This document shows, one piece after another, positions 34,459 through 45,302 of a stretch of DNA of 64,000 bases. Position 1 is the stretch's first letter, and each line of letters begins with the position of its first letter. Both the position numbers and the translations under genes were made by a program. The notes beneath the pieces were generated by a model. That model had not been told where the DNA came from. It saw nothing but the letters and a program-made list of their open reading frames with translations, and did not search any database. Source of the stretch: Elymus sibiricus (lineage: Eukaryota; Streptophyta; Magnoliopsida; Poales; Poaceae); the NCBI GenBank assembly GCA_039707655.1, contig CM077671.1, positions 367,066,720 through 367,130,719 of the forward strand. The letters are read 5' to 3'.

Positions 34459-35944
34459 CTTTCAGAACATGAAGAAGAAAGATTATTAAAAATTCTGAGG
34501 AAGCACCGGGATGCTATTGGATATACTCTTGATGATCTTAAGGGCATTAGCCGCACTCTATGTCAGCACAAGATTAATATGGAACCTGATGCCAAACCCG
34601 TTGTTGATCACCAAAGACGATTGAATCCTAAGATGAAAGAAGTGGTAAGAACTGAAATATTAAAGCTTCTTGAAGCAGGTATAATCTATCCCATAGCTGA
34701 TAGTAGATGGGTAAGTCCCGTTCATTTGTGTACCTAAGAAGGGAGGTATTACTTTTGTTCCTAATGATAAAAATGAACTCATCCCACAGAGAATTGTCAC
34801 TGGCTATAGAATGGTAATTGATTTTAGAAAATTAAATAAAGCTACTAGAAAAGATCATTACCCTCTGCCTTTCATTGATCAAATGCTAGAAAGATTGTCT
34901 AAGCACACACACTTTTGTTTTCTGGATGGATATGCTGGCTTCTCTCAAATACCTCTATCACAATCTGATCAAGAGAAAACCACTTTTACTTGTCCTTTTG
35001 GAACCTATGCTTATAGACGTATGCCTTTTGGTTTATGCAATGCACCTGCTACCTTTCAAAAATGTATGACTGCTATATTATCTGATTTTTGTGAAAAGAT
35101 TGTGGAGGTTTTCATGGATGATTTATCCATTTACGGAACTTCTTTTGATGATTGCTTAAGCAACCTTGATCGAGTTTTGCAGAGATGTGAACAAACTAAT
35201 CTTGTCTTGAATTGGGAGAAGTGCCACTTTATGGTGAATGAAGGTATTGTCTTGGGGCATAAAATATCTGAATGAGGTATTGAGGTGGATAAAGCTAAAG
35301 TTGATGCAATTGAGAAAATGCCATGTCCTAAAGATATTAAAGGTATTCGGAGTTTCCTTGGTTATGCTGGTTTCTATAGGAGGTTCGTTAAAGACTTCTC
35401 TAAAATTTCTAGGCCTCTTACTAATATTTTACAAAAGGATATTCCATTTGTTTTTGATGATGATTGTGTAGAAGCCTTTGAAACACTCAAGAAAGCCTTA
35501 ACTTCCGCACCTATCCTTCAACCACCTGATTGGAGATTGCCTTTTGAAATTATGTGTGATGCTAGTGATTATGCTGTTGGTGTTGTTCTAGGACAAAGAG
35601 TTGATAAGAAATTAAATGTTATCCATTATGCTAGCAAAACTCTAGACAGTGCCCAACGAAATTATGCTACTACTGAAAAAGAATTTTTAGCAGTTGTGTT
35701 TGCTTGTGATAAATTTAGATCCTACATTGTTGATTCCAAAGTTATTGTTCACACCGATCATGCTGCTATAAAATATCTTATGGAAAAGAAAGATGCTAAA
35801 CCTAGACTCATTAGGTGGGTTCTCTTGCTTCAAGAATTTGATTTACATATCACTGATAGGAAGGGAGCTAAGAACCCCGTAGCTGATAACTTGTCTAGGT
35901 TGGAAAATATTCTTGATGACCCACTACCTATTGATGATATATAG
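34459..35944 (+). pseudogene. Element D reverse transcriptase and RNase H (broken)
   Basis: It resumes D's pol after the E insertion. RT blocks: AGIIYPIADSRWVSPVH, then a one-base insertion near 34730 that shifts frame; RMVIDFRKLNKATRKDHYPLP, FLDGYAGFSQIPL, RRMPFGLCNAPATFQ and the catalytic FMDD (VEVFMDDLSIYG). A TGA at 35273-35275 stands in SERGIEVD. RT thumb and RNase H follow in the next ORF ([58 protein letters not shown]). This is Ty3/gypsy, Athila-like. A stop at 35942-35944 ends the segment. Confidence 0.93.
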
Positions 35945-37323
35945 CTTTCCTGATGAACAGTTAACTGCAATAAATGTTTCTCAAAACACTCCTTGGTATG
36001 CTGATTATACTAACTACATTGTTGCTAAGTATATACCACCTAGTTTCACATACCAACAAAAGAAAAAAAATCTTCTATGATTTAAGACATTACTTTTGGG
36101 ATGACCCACATCTTTATAAAGAAGGGGTAGATGGTATCATTAGATGTTGTGTACCTGAGGATGAACAGGAATAAATCCTACGGAAATGTCATTCTGAAGC
36201 TTATGGAGGACATCATGCGGGAGATATAACTGCTCACAAGGTATTGCAATCTGGTTTTTATTGGCCTACTCTCTTCAAGGATGCCTGTAAGTTTTTCTTG
36301 TCTTGTGATGAATGTCAAAGAATTGGTAATATAGGTAAGCGTCAGGAAATGCCTATGAATTATTCACTTGTTGTTGAACCATTTGATGTTTGGGGTTTTG
36401 ATTATATGGGACCCTTTCCTTCCTCCAATGGGTATACTCATATTTTGGTTGTTGTTGATTATGTTACTAAGTGGGTATAAGCTATTCCAACTAGTAGTGC
36501 TGATCATAACACCTCCATCAAAATTCTTAAAGAAGTTATCTTCCCGAGGTTTGGAGTCCCTGGATATTTAATGACTGATGCTGGTTCACACTTTATTCAT
36601 GGTGCTTTCCGTAAGATGCTTGCTAAGTATGATGTTAACCATAGAATTGCATCACCCTATCATCCTCAATCTAGTGGTCAAGTTGAACTTAGCAATAGAG
36701 AAATAAAATTAATATTACAAAAAATTGTCAATAGGTCTCGAAAGAATTGGTCTAAGAAACTAGATGATGCACTTTGGGCCTATAGAACAACTTATAAAAA
36801 TCCTATGGGTATGTCTCCATACAAAATGGTATATGGAAAAGCTTGTCATTTGCCTCTAGAGTTAGAACATAAAGCATTTTGGGCAATTAAAGAACTCAAT
36901 TATGATTTCAAACTTGCCGATGAGAAGAGGTTATTTGATATTAGCTCACTTGATGAATGGAGAACTCAAGCTTATGAAAATGCCAAACTATTCAAAGAAA
37001 AAGTTAAAAGATGGCATGAGAAAAGAATTCAAAAGCGGGAATTCAAAGTTGGAGAATATGTTCTTTTGTACAACTCTCATTTTAGATTTTTTGCAGGAAA
37101 GCTTCTTTCCAAATGGGAAGGACCATATGTTATCAAAGAGGTTTATCGTTCTGGAGCTATCAAGATTAATAATGCCGAAGGTACTAACCCGAAGGTGGTC
37201 AATGGACAAAGAATTAAACACTATATCTCAAGTACGCCTATTAATGTTGAAAGCAATGTTATCCAAACCATGACACCGGAGGAACACATAAAAGAAACCT
37301 TCCGGAACACTCCAGAATTCTGA
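35945..37323 (+). pseudogene. Element D integrase (broken)
   Basis: The linker keeps SFPDEQL and YADYTNYIVAKYIPP. It is followed by stops at 36172-36174 (TAA) and 36478-36480 (TAA where KWVEAIPT is expected). The HHCC zinc region (CHSEAYGGHHAGDITAHKV, CDECQRIG) and core DDE residues (FDYMGPFP, MTDAGSHF, PQSSGQVELSNREI) are all visible. The final 250-codon ORF 36571-37323 is intact and ends KETFRNTPEF after an SH3-like tail. It would have inserted cDNA into the genome; it is inactive as it stands. Confidence 0.93.
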
Positions 37324-37441
37324 AAAAGAGGAGGTACGTGATACGGTAAGTAAACGGACACCGAAAAATCCGCAAAAATACTTTCTGTCAGTTTTGGAAT
37401 ATTACAAAAATTAGGAAAATAAGAAATAAACACGAAAGCAA

Positions 37442-37513
37442 CCGAGGTGAGCACGATACACCAGGGCGCGCCAGCCCTGCCAGGCGTGCCCTGGTGGGTT
37501 GTGCCCACCTCGG
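37442..37513 (+). promoter_or_regulatory. GC-rich hairpin in element D internal region
   Basis: Arms 37442-37472 and 37483-37513 pair over about 31 positions with five mismatches. The core CACCAGGGCGCGCC is matched by GGCGTGCCCTGGTG. It is the same structure as in the LTRs, but inside the element, before the post-pol ORF. Confidence 0.82.
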
Positions 37514-37659
37514 ACACCTTCCCGACTCCGTTCTCCTTCCATATTTGTGCTTCCCAAGATAAACAAATCTTTATATATACTCCCAATTGTTTTGACCACC
37601 ACATCGCTGAAAAATCCCCTGTTCTTGTTTCGTGTTGTTTTCCTGATAGGTCTGAAAAT

Positions 37660-38140
37660 ATGTCTTCTCAAGATTCAGAGGGGGAGAGCTATGTTGCTGA
37701 CTATATTGCAAACCCTAAGATCTATGGAGAGGTGGATCATTATGGATGGACCACAATGAGGAGGAAGACGCCGCCATGAAGGAAACAAAGGATGATAGCT
37801 CTGAGGAAGAGGATGAACCACTACCTCAACCCGAAGACATGCATGTGGATTCAAGAAGTCAAGCCTCCCTAAAGGATACAAACCTGTGGTTCAATTTATT
37901 CCATCTCGTTTTCTGCAGGAGAGTAAGGTGGCATTATGCAAAAAGATATGAAATCTCGAGCTAGAGAATGAGGATTTAAGAGAGGAAAATTTTATGCTCA
38001 AATATAAGTTGAAGAAGAAGGCTACTTCATCACCACCACATCATCTTCACCACCAAAGGAGACTTGAGTACACGGGTATGGGCACTCCCCTTGGCTTGAG
38101 CCAAGCTTGCCGAAGATGCCCCGGTATCGTATCACCATAA
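37660..38140 (+). pseudogene. Element D post-pol ORF (frameshifted), unknown
   Basis: Begins MSSQDSEGESYVADYIANPK, in frame to 37779; a second frame from 37746 (DDSSEEEDEPLPQPEDM) and a third around 37960 (LENEDLREENFMLKYKLKKK) appear to continue one protein through two frameshifts. It is acidic at first, then has a likely coiled coil, and is followed by proline/histidine-rich sequence. No membrane segment is visible, so an envelope assignment is not supported. Possibly an Athila accessory ORF. Confidence 0.55.
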
Positions 38141-38534
38141 CTTTTATTTACCTTTACCTATTTTAGTTTTATCCTTAGTTTTTTTCGTGATTTAGTTGAA
38201 TAAAAGTTTAGTATGATCTATTTTTGATTGCTAGTTTCGTGATCTATCTATCTATGTAATCGAGTTGGAGTTATATAATAAAGTTTAGTTTGAGCTTTTG
38301 CTTTTTTACTTTCTTGTTGCAATCAAAATAAAAAGGAAATAAATGAAAAGGATCATATGCTAATCTTATGGTAAGTAATGACATCACATAAGGAAAAGTA
38401 TAAGTGGTAAAATTTATTGGAGATTGACAAACATAGCATTGGTCAATGATGCAATTCATGAAAGAATTAATAAGGGAAGAGAAGATTCACATGCAAATAC
38501 ACTATCTTGGACATCTTTATTGATTGTGAGCCCC

Positions 38535-40119
38535 TGACGTGGCTTGAGACTGCGTCGGTATATCCCCAAAGAGGAAGGCATGATGCAGCACAGCGACGGT
38601 AAGTATTTCCCTCAGTTATGAAACCAAGGTTATCGAACCAGTAGGAGGATCACCACCACCCAATAAGCAGCACCTGCGCACAAACAACAAATACTTGCAA
38701 CCCGACGTGAAAGAGAGGTTGTCAATCTCTCTATGGTAAAAAGATAGATTAGGTAGTGATAGATAGGAGAGATAGATCTCTCAAGAATACAAAATAGAAA
38801 AGGCAAATAATATATGCAGCAATATGTTTTTGGGTTTTTGGTTTTGTAGATCTGAAAACAAAGATGCAAAAGGATACATCTGAAAGCAATATGTTGGAAA
38901 AGTAGACCCGGGGGCCGTAGGGTTCACTAGTGGCTTCTCTCATGAGTATAGCGCATGGTGGGTGAACAAATTACTGTTGGGCAATTGATAGAAAATCGAA
39001 TAGTCATGACGATATCCAAGGCGATGATCATTATATAGGCATCACGTCCAAGATAAGTAGACCGACTCCTGCCTACATCTAGCACTATTACTCCACACAT
39101 CGACCACTATCCAACATGCATCTAGTGTATTAAGTTCATGGAAAAACGGAGTAATGCAATAAGAACGATGACATGATGTAGACAAGATCTATTCATGTAG
39201 GAATAGACCCCATCTTGTTATCCTTAATAGCAACGATACATGTGTGTCTTGCTGCCCCTTCTGTCACTAGGAAAGAACACCGCAAGATCGAACCCATCAC
39301 AAAGCACCTCTTCCCATGGCAAGAAAAATCGATCTAGTTGGCCTAATTAAACCAAAGATTCGAAGAACAAACACGAGGCTATAAGTAATCATGCATATAA
39401 GAGATCAAAGAAGACTCAAATAATATTCATGGATAGAAACTGGTCATGAACTCAAAATTCATCGGATCCCAACAAACACACCGCAAAAGTTTACATCAAA
39501 TAGATCTCCAAGAGACCATTGTATTGAGAATCATGAGAGAGAGAGAGAGAGGAAGCCATCTAGCTACTGCCTACGGACCCGTAGGTCTATGGTGGACTAC
39601 TCACGCATCATCGGAGAGGCACCTATGAGGACGATGAACCCCTCCGTGATGGTGTTTAGATTGGATCTCGAGGTTCTGGAACTTGCGGCGGCTGGAATTG
39701 TGTTTCGTCGACTCCCCTAGGGTTTTTGGAATATTTGGGAATTTATAGGCATCAAAGGCGGTGGAGAGGGGTCCCGAGGAGGGCACAACCCATCAGGGCG
39801 CGGCGGGGCCCCCCCTGGCGCGCCCTGGTGGGTTGTGGTCTCCTCGGCCCACTTCTCCGGTACTTCTTTGGCCCACTGGGTGTCTTCTGGTCCAGAAAAA
39901 TCTCTAAAAAGTTTCATCGTGATTGGACTCCGTTTGGTATTGATTTTCTGCGAAGTAAAAAAAATAAGCAAAAACAGCAACTGGCACTTTGGCACTATAT
40001 CAATAGGTTAGTCCCAAAAAATGATATAAAATAGTTATAAAATGATTGCAAAACATCCAAGAATGATAATATAACAGCATGGAACAAGCAAAAATTATAG
40101 ATATGTTGGAGACGTATCA
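38535..40119 (-). repeat. Element F, 3' LTR
   Basis: TGACGTGGCTTGAGACTGC to GGAGACGTATCA. TATAAA on the - strand is at 39742-39747, 27 bases from the full GC hairpin at 39774-39847. Confidence 0.95.
39774..39847 (-). promoter_or_regulatory. GC-rich hairpin, full form, element F 3' LTR
   Basis: Arms 39774-39803 and 39817-39847 form a stem of about 30 bp (core CACAACCCACCAGGGCGCG), a few mismatches, and a C/G-rich loop. Confidence 0.88.
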
Positions 40120-40156
40120 GCATCCCCAAGCTTAATTCCTACTCGTCCTGGAGTAG
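40120..40156 (-). other. Element F polypurine tract and AGGA-loop hairpin
   Basis: AAGCTTGGGGATGC in element sense at 40120-40133. The upstream hairpin CTACTCC-AGGA-CGAGTAG lies at 40139-40156, with one mismatch at the loop-closing pair. Confidence 0.87.
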
Positions 40157-42584
40157 GTAAATGATAAAAACGGAATTTTTGATGTGGAATGTTGCCTAAC
40201 ATGTTCATCATATTCTTTTCTTTTGTATAGCATGGACATTTGGACTTATAGATGATTCAAAGCAATAGTCTAGTTTTAACATAATGACTTCAATACTCAA
40301 GCATGCCAACAAGCAACCATGTCTTTCAAAATATCAACACTAAAGAAAGTTATCCCTAGCCCATCATGCTCAATCATTGATCCATTCATGAAACACACTC
40401 AAATATTAGCTATACCCAATGCTCAAGTACGATCATAGTGCCCCCTAGTTGGTGCTTATAAGAGAAGATGGAGATTCAAAGTAACAATAAAAATTGCATA
40501 AAGTAAATAGATAGGCCCTTCGCAGAGGGAAGTAGGGATTTGTGGAGGTGCCAGAGCTCAAAGTTTTTAAATTAAGAGAGAAAAATATTTTGAGTGGCAT
40601 GCTTTTCCTGTCAACGAAAACGACAAAGTAGCTCACGATACTTTCCATGCTAGATATATCATAGGCGATTCCCAAACAGAAAATAAAGTTTATTCCTTTT
40701 TCCACCAAACTTTCACTTTCCAACACTTTCCAAGGAATTTATTATTTGACAACATAAAGTAAATATTTTTCATTTTTCATTTCAGGAATGGTCATCCCTA
40801 TTACCGCCGCACTCTCGTGCAATGACAAGTGAATAAACACTCATCTTGAGAATAACACATCTAGCATGGAAAAATATTGGACACTCCCCACCGTTTCATG
40901 AGCGGTACGAGCACACAAAAGAGAAAATTTATTTTGAAAATTTAGAGATGGCACATACAAATTTGCTTGGAACGGCATGGAAATTCCGCATATAGGTAGG
41001 TATGGTCGACTCATAAGGCAAAACTTGGTTTAAGGATTTTGGATGCACAAGTAGTATTTCTACTTAGTACAAATGGAGGCTAGCAAATAGATTGGGAAGC
41101 AACCAAACCAAAAAACGAAAATTCACATAAGTGAGCATTGAGCATAAGTAACACCGAATAATGCACCACAAGTAGGATGTAATTTCATTGCATAACTATT
41201 GACTTTCGTACTTACATAGGGAATCACAAACCTTAACACCAATATTCCTACTAAAGCATAATTACTCACCAACATGACTCACATATTACTATCATCATGT
41301 TTCAAAACTATTACAAGGAATCAAGTTTAATTTGCCCAATGATCTTCATGAAAGTTTTTATCATATCCTCCTTGGATATCTATCACTTTGGGACTAGTTT
41401 CATATATTGCCATTGCTTTTTTGACAAGCTCAAACAAATCTAAGTGAAGCACATGAGCATAAAGATTTCATCTCTCAAAAAGGTATAAGTGAAGCATGAG
41501 AGGATTTATCCAAAATTTTCTAACTCTCAAATTAATCTAAGTGAAGCATGAGAGTATTTCTACAAAAGTTTCCAAGCACACCGTGCTCAAAAAGATATAA
41601 GTGAAGCACTAGAGCAATTCTATAGCTCAAAAAGTTTAAGTGAAGCATAGAGAGCAATTCTAACAAATCATAGCATAATTTTGGCTCTCCCAAGTAGGTG
41701 TGTACAGCAAGGATACAAAGGAAAAACTAACAAGCAAAGCAAGCAAAGATACAAGACGCTCCAAGCAAAACTCATGATATGTGACGAATAAAAATATAGC
41801 TCCAAGTAAAATACCGATGGTTTTTGGAAGAAAGAGGGGATGCCACTCGGGGGAATCCCCAAGCTTAGTTGCTTGTTACTCTTTGGATATATCTTGGGGG
41901 TGCGGTAGCATCCCCAAGCTTAGGCTCTTTTCACTCCTTATTCCTTCATCCATCGTGATATCACCCAAAACTTGAAAACTTCAATCACACAAAACTCAAC
42001 AAAATCTTCGTGAGATCCGTTAGTATAATAAAGCAAATGACTACTCTAGGTGCTGTTGCAAACCCATTCATATTTTATAATTGCATTATACCTACTGTAT
42101 TTTAACTTTACCATGGCTTATACCCCCCGATACAAACCATAGACTCATCAAAACAAGCACACAATGCAACGAAAACAGAATCTGTCTTAAACAGAACAGT
42201 CTGTAGTAATCTGTACTCTAACCATACTTCTGTAACTCTAAAAATTCTGAAAAATTGAGACAACGTAAGCAATTTGTATATAAATACTGTGTTAAAATTT
42301 CAGCTGAAGATTACGTTCGAGCAAAAAATGAAAATTCATATAGTGGATGCAAAGTTTCTGTTTCAGATTCAGCATCACTTCTACTCATCCTATGAATCAT
42401 CCTAAAGGCTTTACTTGGCACAAACACTAAATAAACCATAAAAACACAATCATAACAGAGGCATAATTGTGTCAACACTCAAAAACAGAAATTAAAAAGC
42501 AAAAAATTATTTATTCATTGGGTTGCCTCCCAACAAGCGCTATCGTTGTACGCCCCTAGCTAGGCATGATGATTTCAATGATGC
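40157..42584 (-). other. Element F noncoding internal region
   Basis: No gene. Polypurine-tract word at 41908-41921 and a variant at 41853-41866. Five degenerate tandem copies of a unit containing TAAGTGAAGCA with AGAG(C)A lie between about 41437 and 41665. The region aligns with B 14545-17615. Confidence 0.75.
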
Positions 42585-43421
42585 TCACATAAAAAGTAGT
42601 AATAAAATATGCAAAAGAGCATCATGAATCGCATGACAAACACATTTAAGTCTAACCCACTTCCTATGCATAGGGATTTTGTGAGCAAACAGTTTATGGG
42701 AACAAGAATCAACTAGCATAGGAAGGCAAAACAAGCATAACTTCAAAACTTTGAACACATAGAGAGGAAACTTGATATTATTGCAATTCCTACAAGCATA
42801 TGTTCCTCCCTCATAATAAATTTCAGTAGCATCATGAAGGAATTCAACAATATAACTATCACATAAATCATTCTTTTCATGATGCACAAGCATACAATTT
42901 TTGTTACTCTCCACATAAGCAAATTCCTTATCATCCATGGTAGTGGGAGCAAACTCAACAAAATAACTATCATGAGACACTTGATTGACATAACCACATT
43001 GCAAATTAAAACCATGATGATAAGTTTCATGGTTATCATTACTCATTATAGCATACGTGTCATCACCATCACCATAAATAGGAGACATGCAATCATCATA
43101 ATAAATTTGCTCATCACAACTTTGGGGACAAAAAATATCAGCTTCATCAAACATAGCATCCCCAAGCTTGTGGCTTTGCATATCATTAGCATCATGGATA
43201 TTTATAGAATTCATACTAGCAACATTGCAATCATGATCATCATTCAAGGGACTATCATGAACCACCTTATAAATTTCTTCTTTCAACACTTCATCAAAAC
43301 TTTCAGATTCATGATTTTCAAACAAAACTTCATAGAGATAATCAAGTGCACTCAACTCACTAGCAATTGGTTCATCATAATTTGGCCTTTTGAAAAGATT
43401 AGCAAGTAGATGAGGATCCAT
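42585..43421 (-). CDS. intact 278-residue ORF of the pol-less B/E/F elements
   Basis: Uninterrupted from MDPHLLANLFKRPNYDEPIA. N-terminal 60 residues: acidic, leucine-bearing, probably helical. Middle: rich in Asp/His/Asn/Tyr (HDCN, NIHDANDMQSHKLGDAMFDE, YAIMSNDNHETYHHGF, VNQVSHDSYFVEFAPT). C-terminal 75 residues: a CRNC pair, a hydrophobic Cys-bearing stretch (FPLYVFKVLKLCLFCLPMLV), DSCSHKLFAHKIP, then basic HRKWVRLKC and a hydrophobic end. It sits where gag normally starts, about 280 bases after the primer site, but shows no capsid, knuckle, protease, RT or integrase motif. B and E carry broken relatives. The hydrophobic segment could be a membrane or buried helix. Function unknown. Confidence 0.72.
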   Translation of the reverse strand: MDPHLLANLFKRPNYDEPIASELSALDYLYEVLFENHESESFDEVLKEEIYKVVHDSPLNDDHDCNVASMNSINIHDANDMQSHKLGDAMFDEADIFCPQSCDEQIYYDDCMSPIYGDGDDTYAIMSNDNHETYHHGFNLQCGYVNQVSHDSYFVEFAPTTMDDKEFAYVESNKNCMLVHHEKNDLCDSYIVEFLHDATEIYYEGGTYACRNCNNIKFPLYVFKVLKLCLFCLPMLVDSCSHKLFAHKIPMHRKWVRLKCVCHAIHDALLHILLLLFM

Positions 43422-43702
43422 ATCAATAGATTTTTAGCAAGCAAAGATGCAAGCAAATAGAAGGCACATAGCAACACAAGCAAAGATAGCAAACAAGCAA
43501 ACAAAAAGGGATCTAGCGAGAAAAAGGCGAACGAAAAAGAGCGCGAATAAAACGGCAAATTGGTGAAGTGGGGGAGAGGAAAACGAGAGGCAAATGGCAA
43601 ATAATGTAATTGCAAGGAGATGAGATTTGTGATTAGGAACCTGGTAGATGATGATGGAGTCTCCTCGGTGCCTGCTATTGGCACGTAGAAGAGACCGCTT
43701 CC

Positions 43703-43720
43703 TCCCCGGGAACGGCGCCA
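43703..43720 (-). other. Element F primer-binding site (tRNA-Asp type)
   Basis: TGGCGCCGTTCCCGGGGA in element sense, one mismatch from the tRNA-Asp complement, 10 bases inside the 5' LTR. Confidence 0.9.
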
Positions 43721-43730
43721 GAAATTCTTT

Positions 43731-45297
43731 TGACGTGGCTTGAGACTGCGTCGGTATTTTCCCAAAGAGGAAGGGATGATGCAGCACAGCGACGGTAAGT
43801 ATTATCCTCAGTTATGAAACCAAGGTTATCGAACCAGTAGGAGGATCACCACCACCCAATAAGCAGCACCTGCGCACAAACAACAACTACTTGCAACCCG
43901 ACACGAAAGAGAGGTTGTCAATCTCTCTACGGTAAAAAGATAGATTAGGTAGTGATAGATAGGAGAGATAGATCTCTCAAGAACACAAAATAGAAAAGGA
44001 AAATAAAATATGCAGCAATATGTTTTTGGGTTTTTGGTTTAGTAGATCTGAAAACAAAGATGCAAAAAGATAGATCTGAAAGCAATATGTTGGAAAAGTA
44101 GACCCGGGGGCCGTAGGGTTCACTAGTGGCTTCTCTCATGAGTATAGCGCACGGTGGGTGAACAAATTACTGTTGGGCAATTGATAGAAAATCGAATAGT
44201 CATGACGATATCCAAGGCAATGATCATTATATAAGCATCAAGTCCAAGATAAGTAGACCGACTCCTGCTTGCATCTACCACTATTACTCCACACATCGAC
44301 CGCTATCCAGCATACATCTAGTGTATTAAGTTCATGGAAAAACGGAGTAATGCAATAAGAACAATGACATGATGTAGACAAGATCTATTCATGTAGGAAT
44401 AGACCCCATCTTGATATCCTTAATAGCAATGATACATGCGTGTCTTGCTGCCCCTTCTGTCACTAGGAAAGAACACTGCAAGCTCGAACCCATCACAAAG
44501 CACCTCTTCCCATGGCAAGAAAAATCGATCTACTTGGCCTAACTAAACCAAAGATTCAAAGAACAAATACGAGGCTATAAGTAATCATGCATATAAGAGA
44601 TCAAAGAAGACTCAAATAATATTCATGGATAGAAACTGATCATGAACTCAAAATTCATCGGATCCCAACAAACGCACCGCAAAAGTTTACATCAAATAGA
44701 TCTCCAAGAGACCATTGTATTGAGAATCATAAGAGAGAGACAGAGAGGAAGCCATCTAGCTACTGCCTACGGACCCGTAGGTCTATGGTGGACTACTCAC
44801 GCATCATCGGAGAGGCACCTATGAGGAAGATGAACCCCTCCGTGATGGTGTTTAGATTGGATCTCGAGGTTCTGGAACTTGCGGCGGCTGGAATTGTGTT
44901 TTGTCGACTCCCCTAGGGTTTTTGTAATATTTGGGAATTTATAGGCATCAGAGGCGGTGGAGAGGGGTCCCGAGGAGGGCACAACCCATCAGGGCGCGCC
45001 GGGCCCCCCCATGGGTTGTGGTCTCCTTGGCCCACTTCTCCGGTACTTCTTTGGCCCACTGGGTGTCTTCTGGTCCAAAAAACATCTCCAAAAAGTTTCG
45101 TCGCGATTGGACTCCGTTAGGTATTGATTTTCTGTGAAGTAAAAAAACAAGCAAAAACAGCAACTGGCACTTTGGCACTATGTCAATAGGTTAGTCCCAA
45201 AAAATGATGTAAAGTGGTTATAAAATGATTGCAAAACATCCAAGAATGATAATATAACAGCATGGAACAAGCAAATAGATACGTTGGAGACGTATCA
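43731..45297 (-). repeat. Element F, 5' LTR
   Basis: 1567 bp. It matches the 3' LTR except for scattered substitutions and an 18 bp loss in the GC hairpin (44980-45020). Confidence 0.95.
44980..45020 (-). promoter_or_regulatory. GC-rich hairpin, collapsed form, element F 5' LTR
   Basis: Only CACAACCCA and TGGGTTGTG still pair. The right GGCGCGCC arm present at 39817-39824 is gone. Confidence 0.8.
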
Positions 45298-45302
45298 GCC
45301 CC

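Larger units (their letters stand above)
37324..38534 (+). other. Element D post-pol region with GC hairpin and remnant ORF
   Basis: After integrase comes a noncoding spacer with the long GC hairpin 37442-37513, then a remnant ORF at 37660-38140, then about 400 bases of A/T-rich sequence up to the TSD of element F (GCCCC, 38530-38534). Athila elements often carry an extra region here, in some lineages envelope-like. Confidence 0.75.
38535..45297 (-). mobile_element. Element F: pol-less Ty3/gypsy-type LTR element
   Basis: Complete element in reverse orientation with TSD GCCCC at 38530-38534 and 45298-45302. LTRs are 1585 and 1567 bp, starting TGATAC(G/A)TCTCCAAC in element sense and ending CAAGCCACGTCA. 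tRNA-Asp-type primer site 43703-43720; polypurine tract 40120-40133. The internal 3.6 kb contains the only intact copy of the shared ORF. It is inserted in D downstream of pol. Confidence 0.95.
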
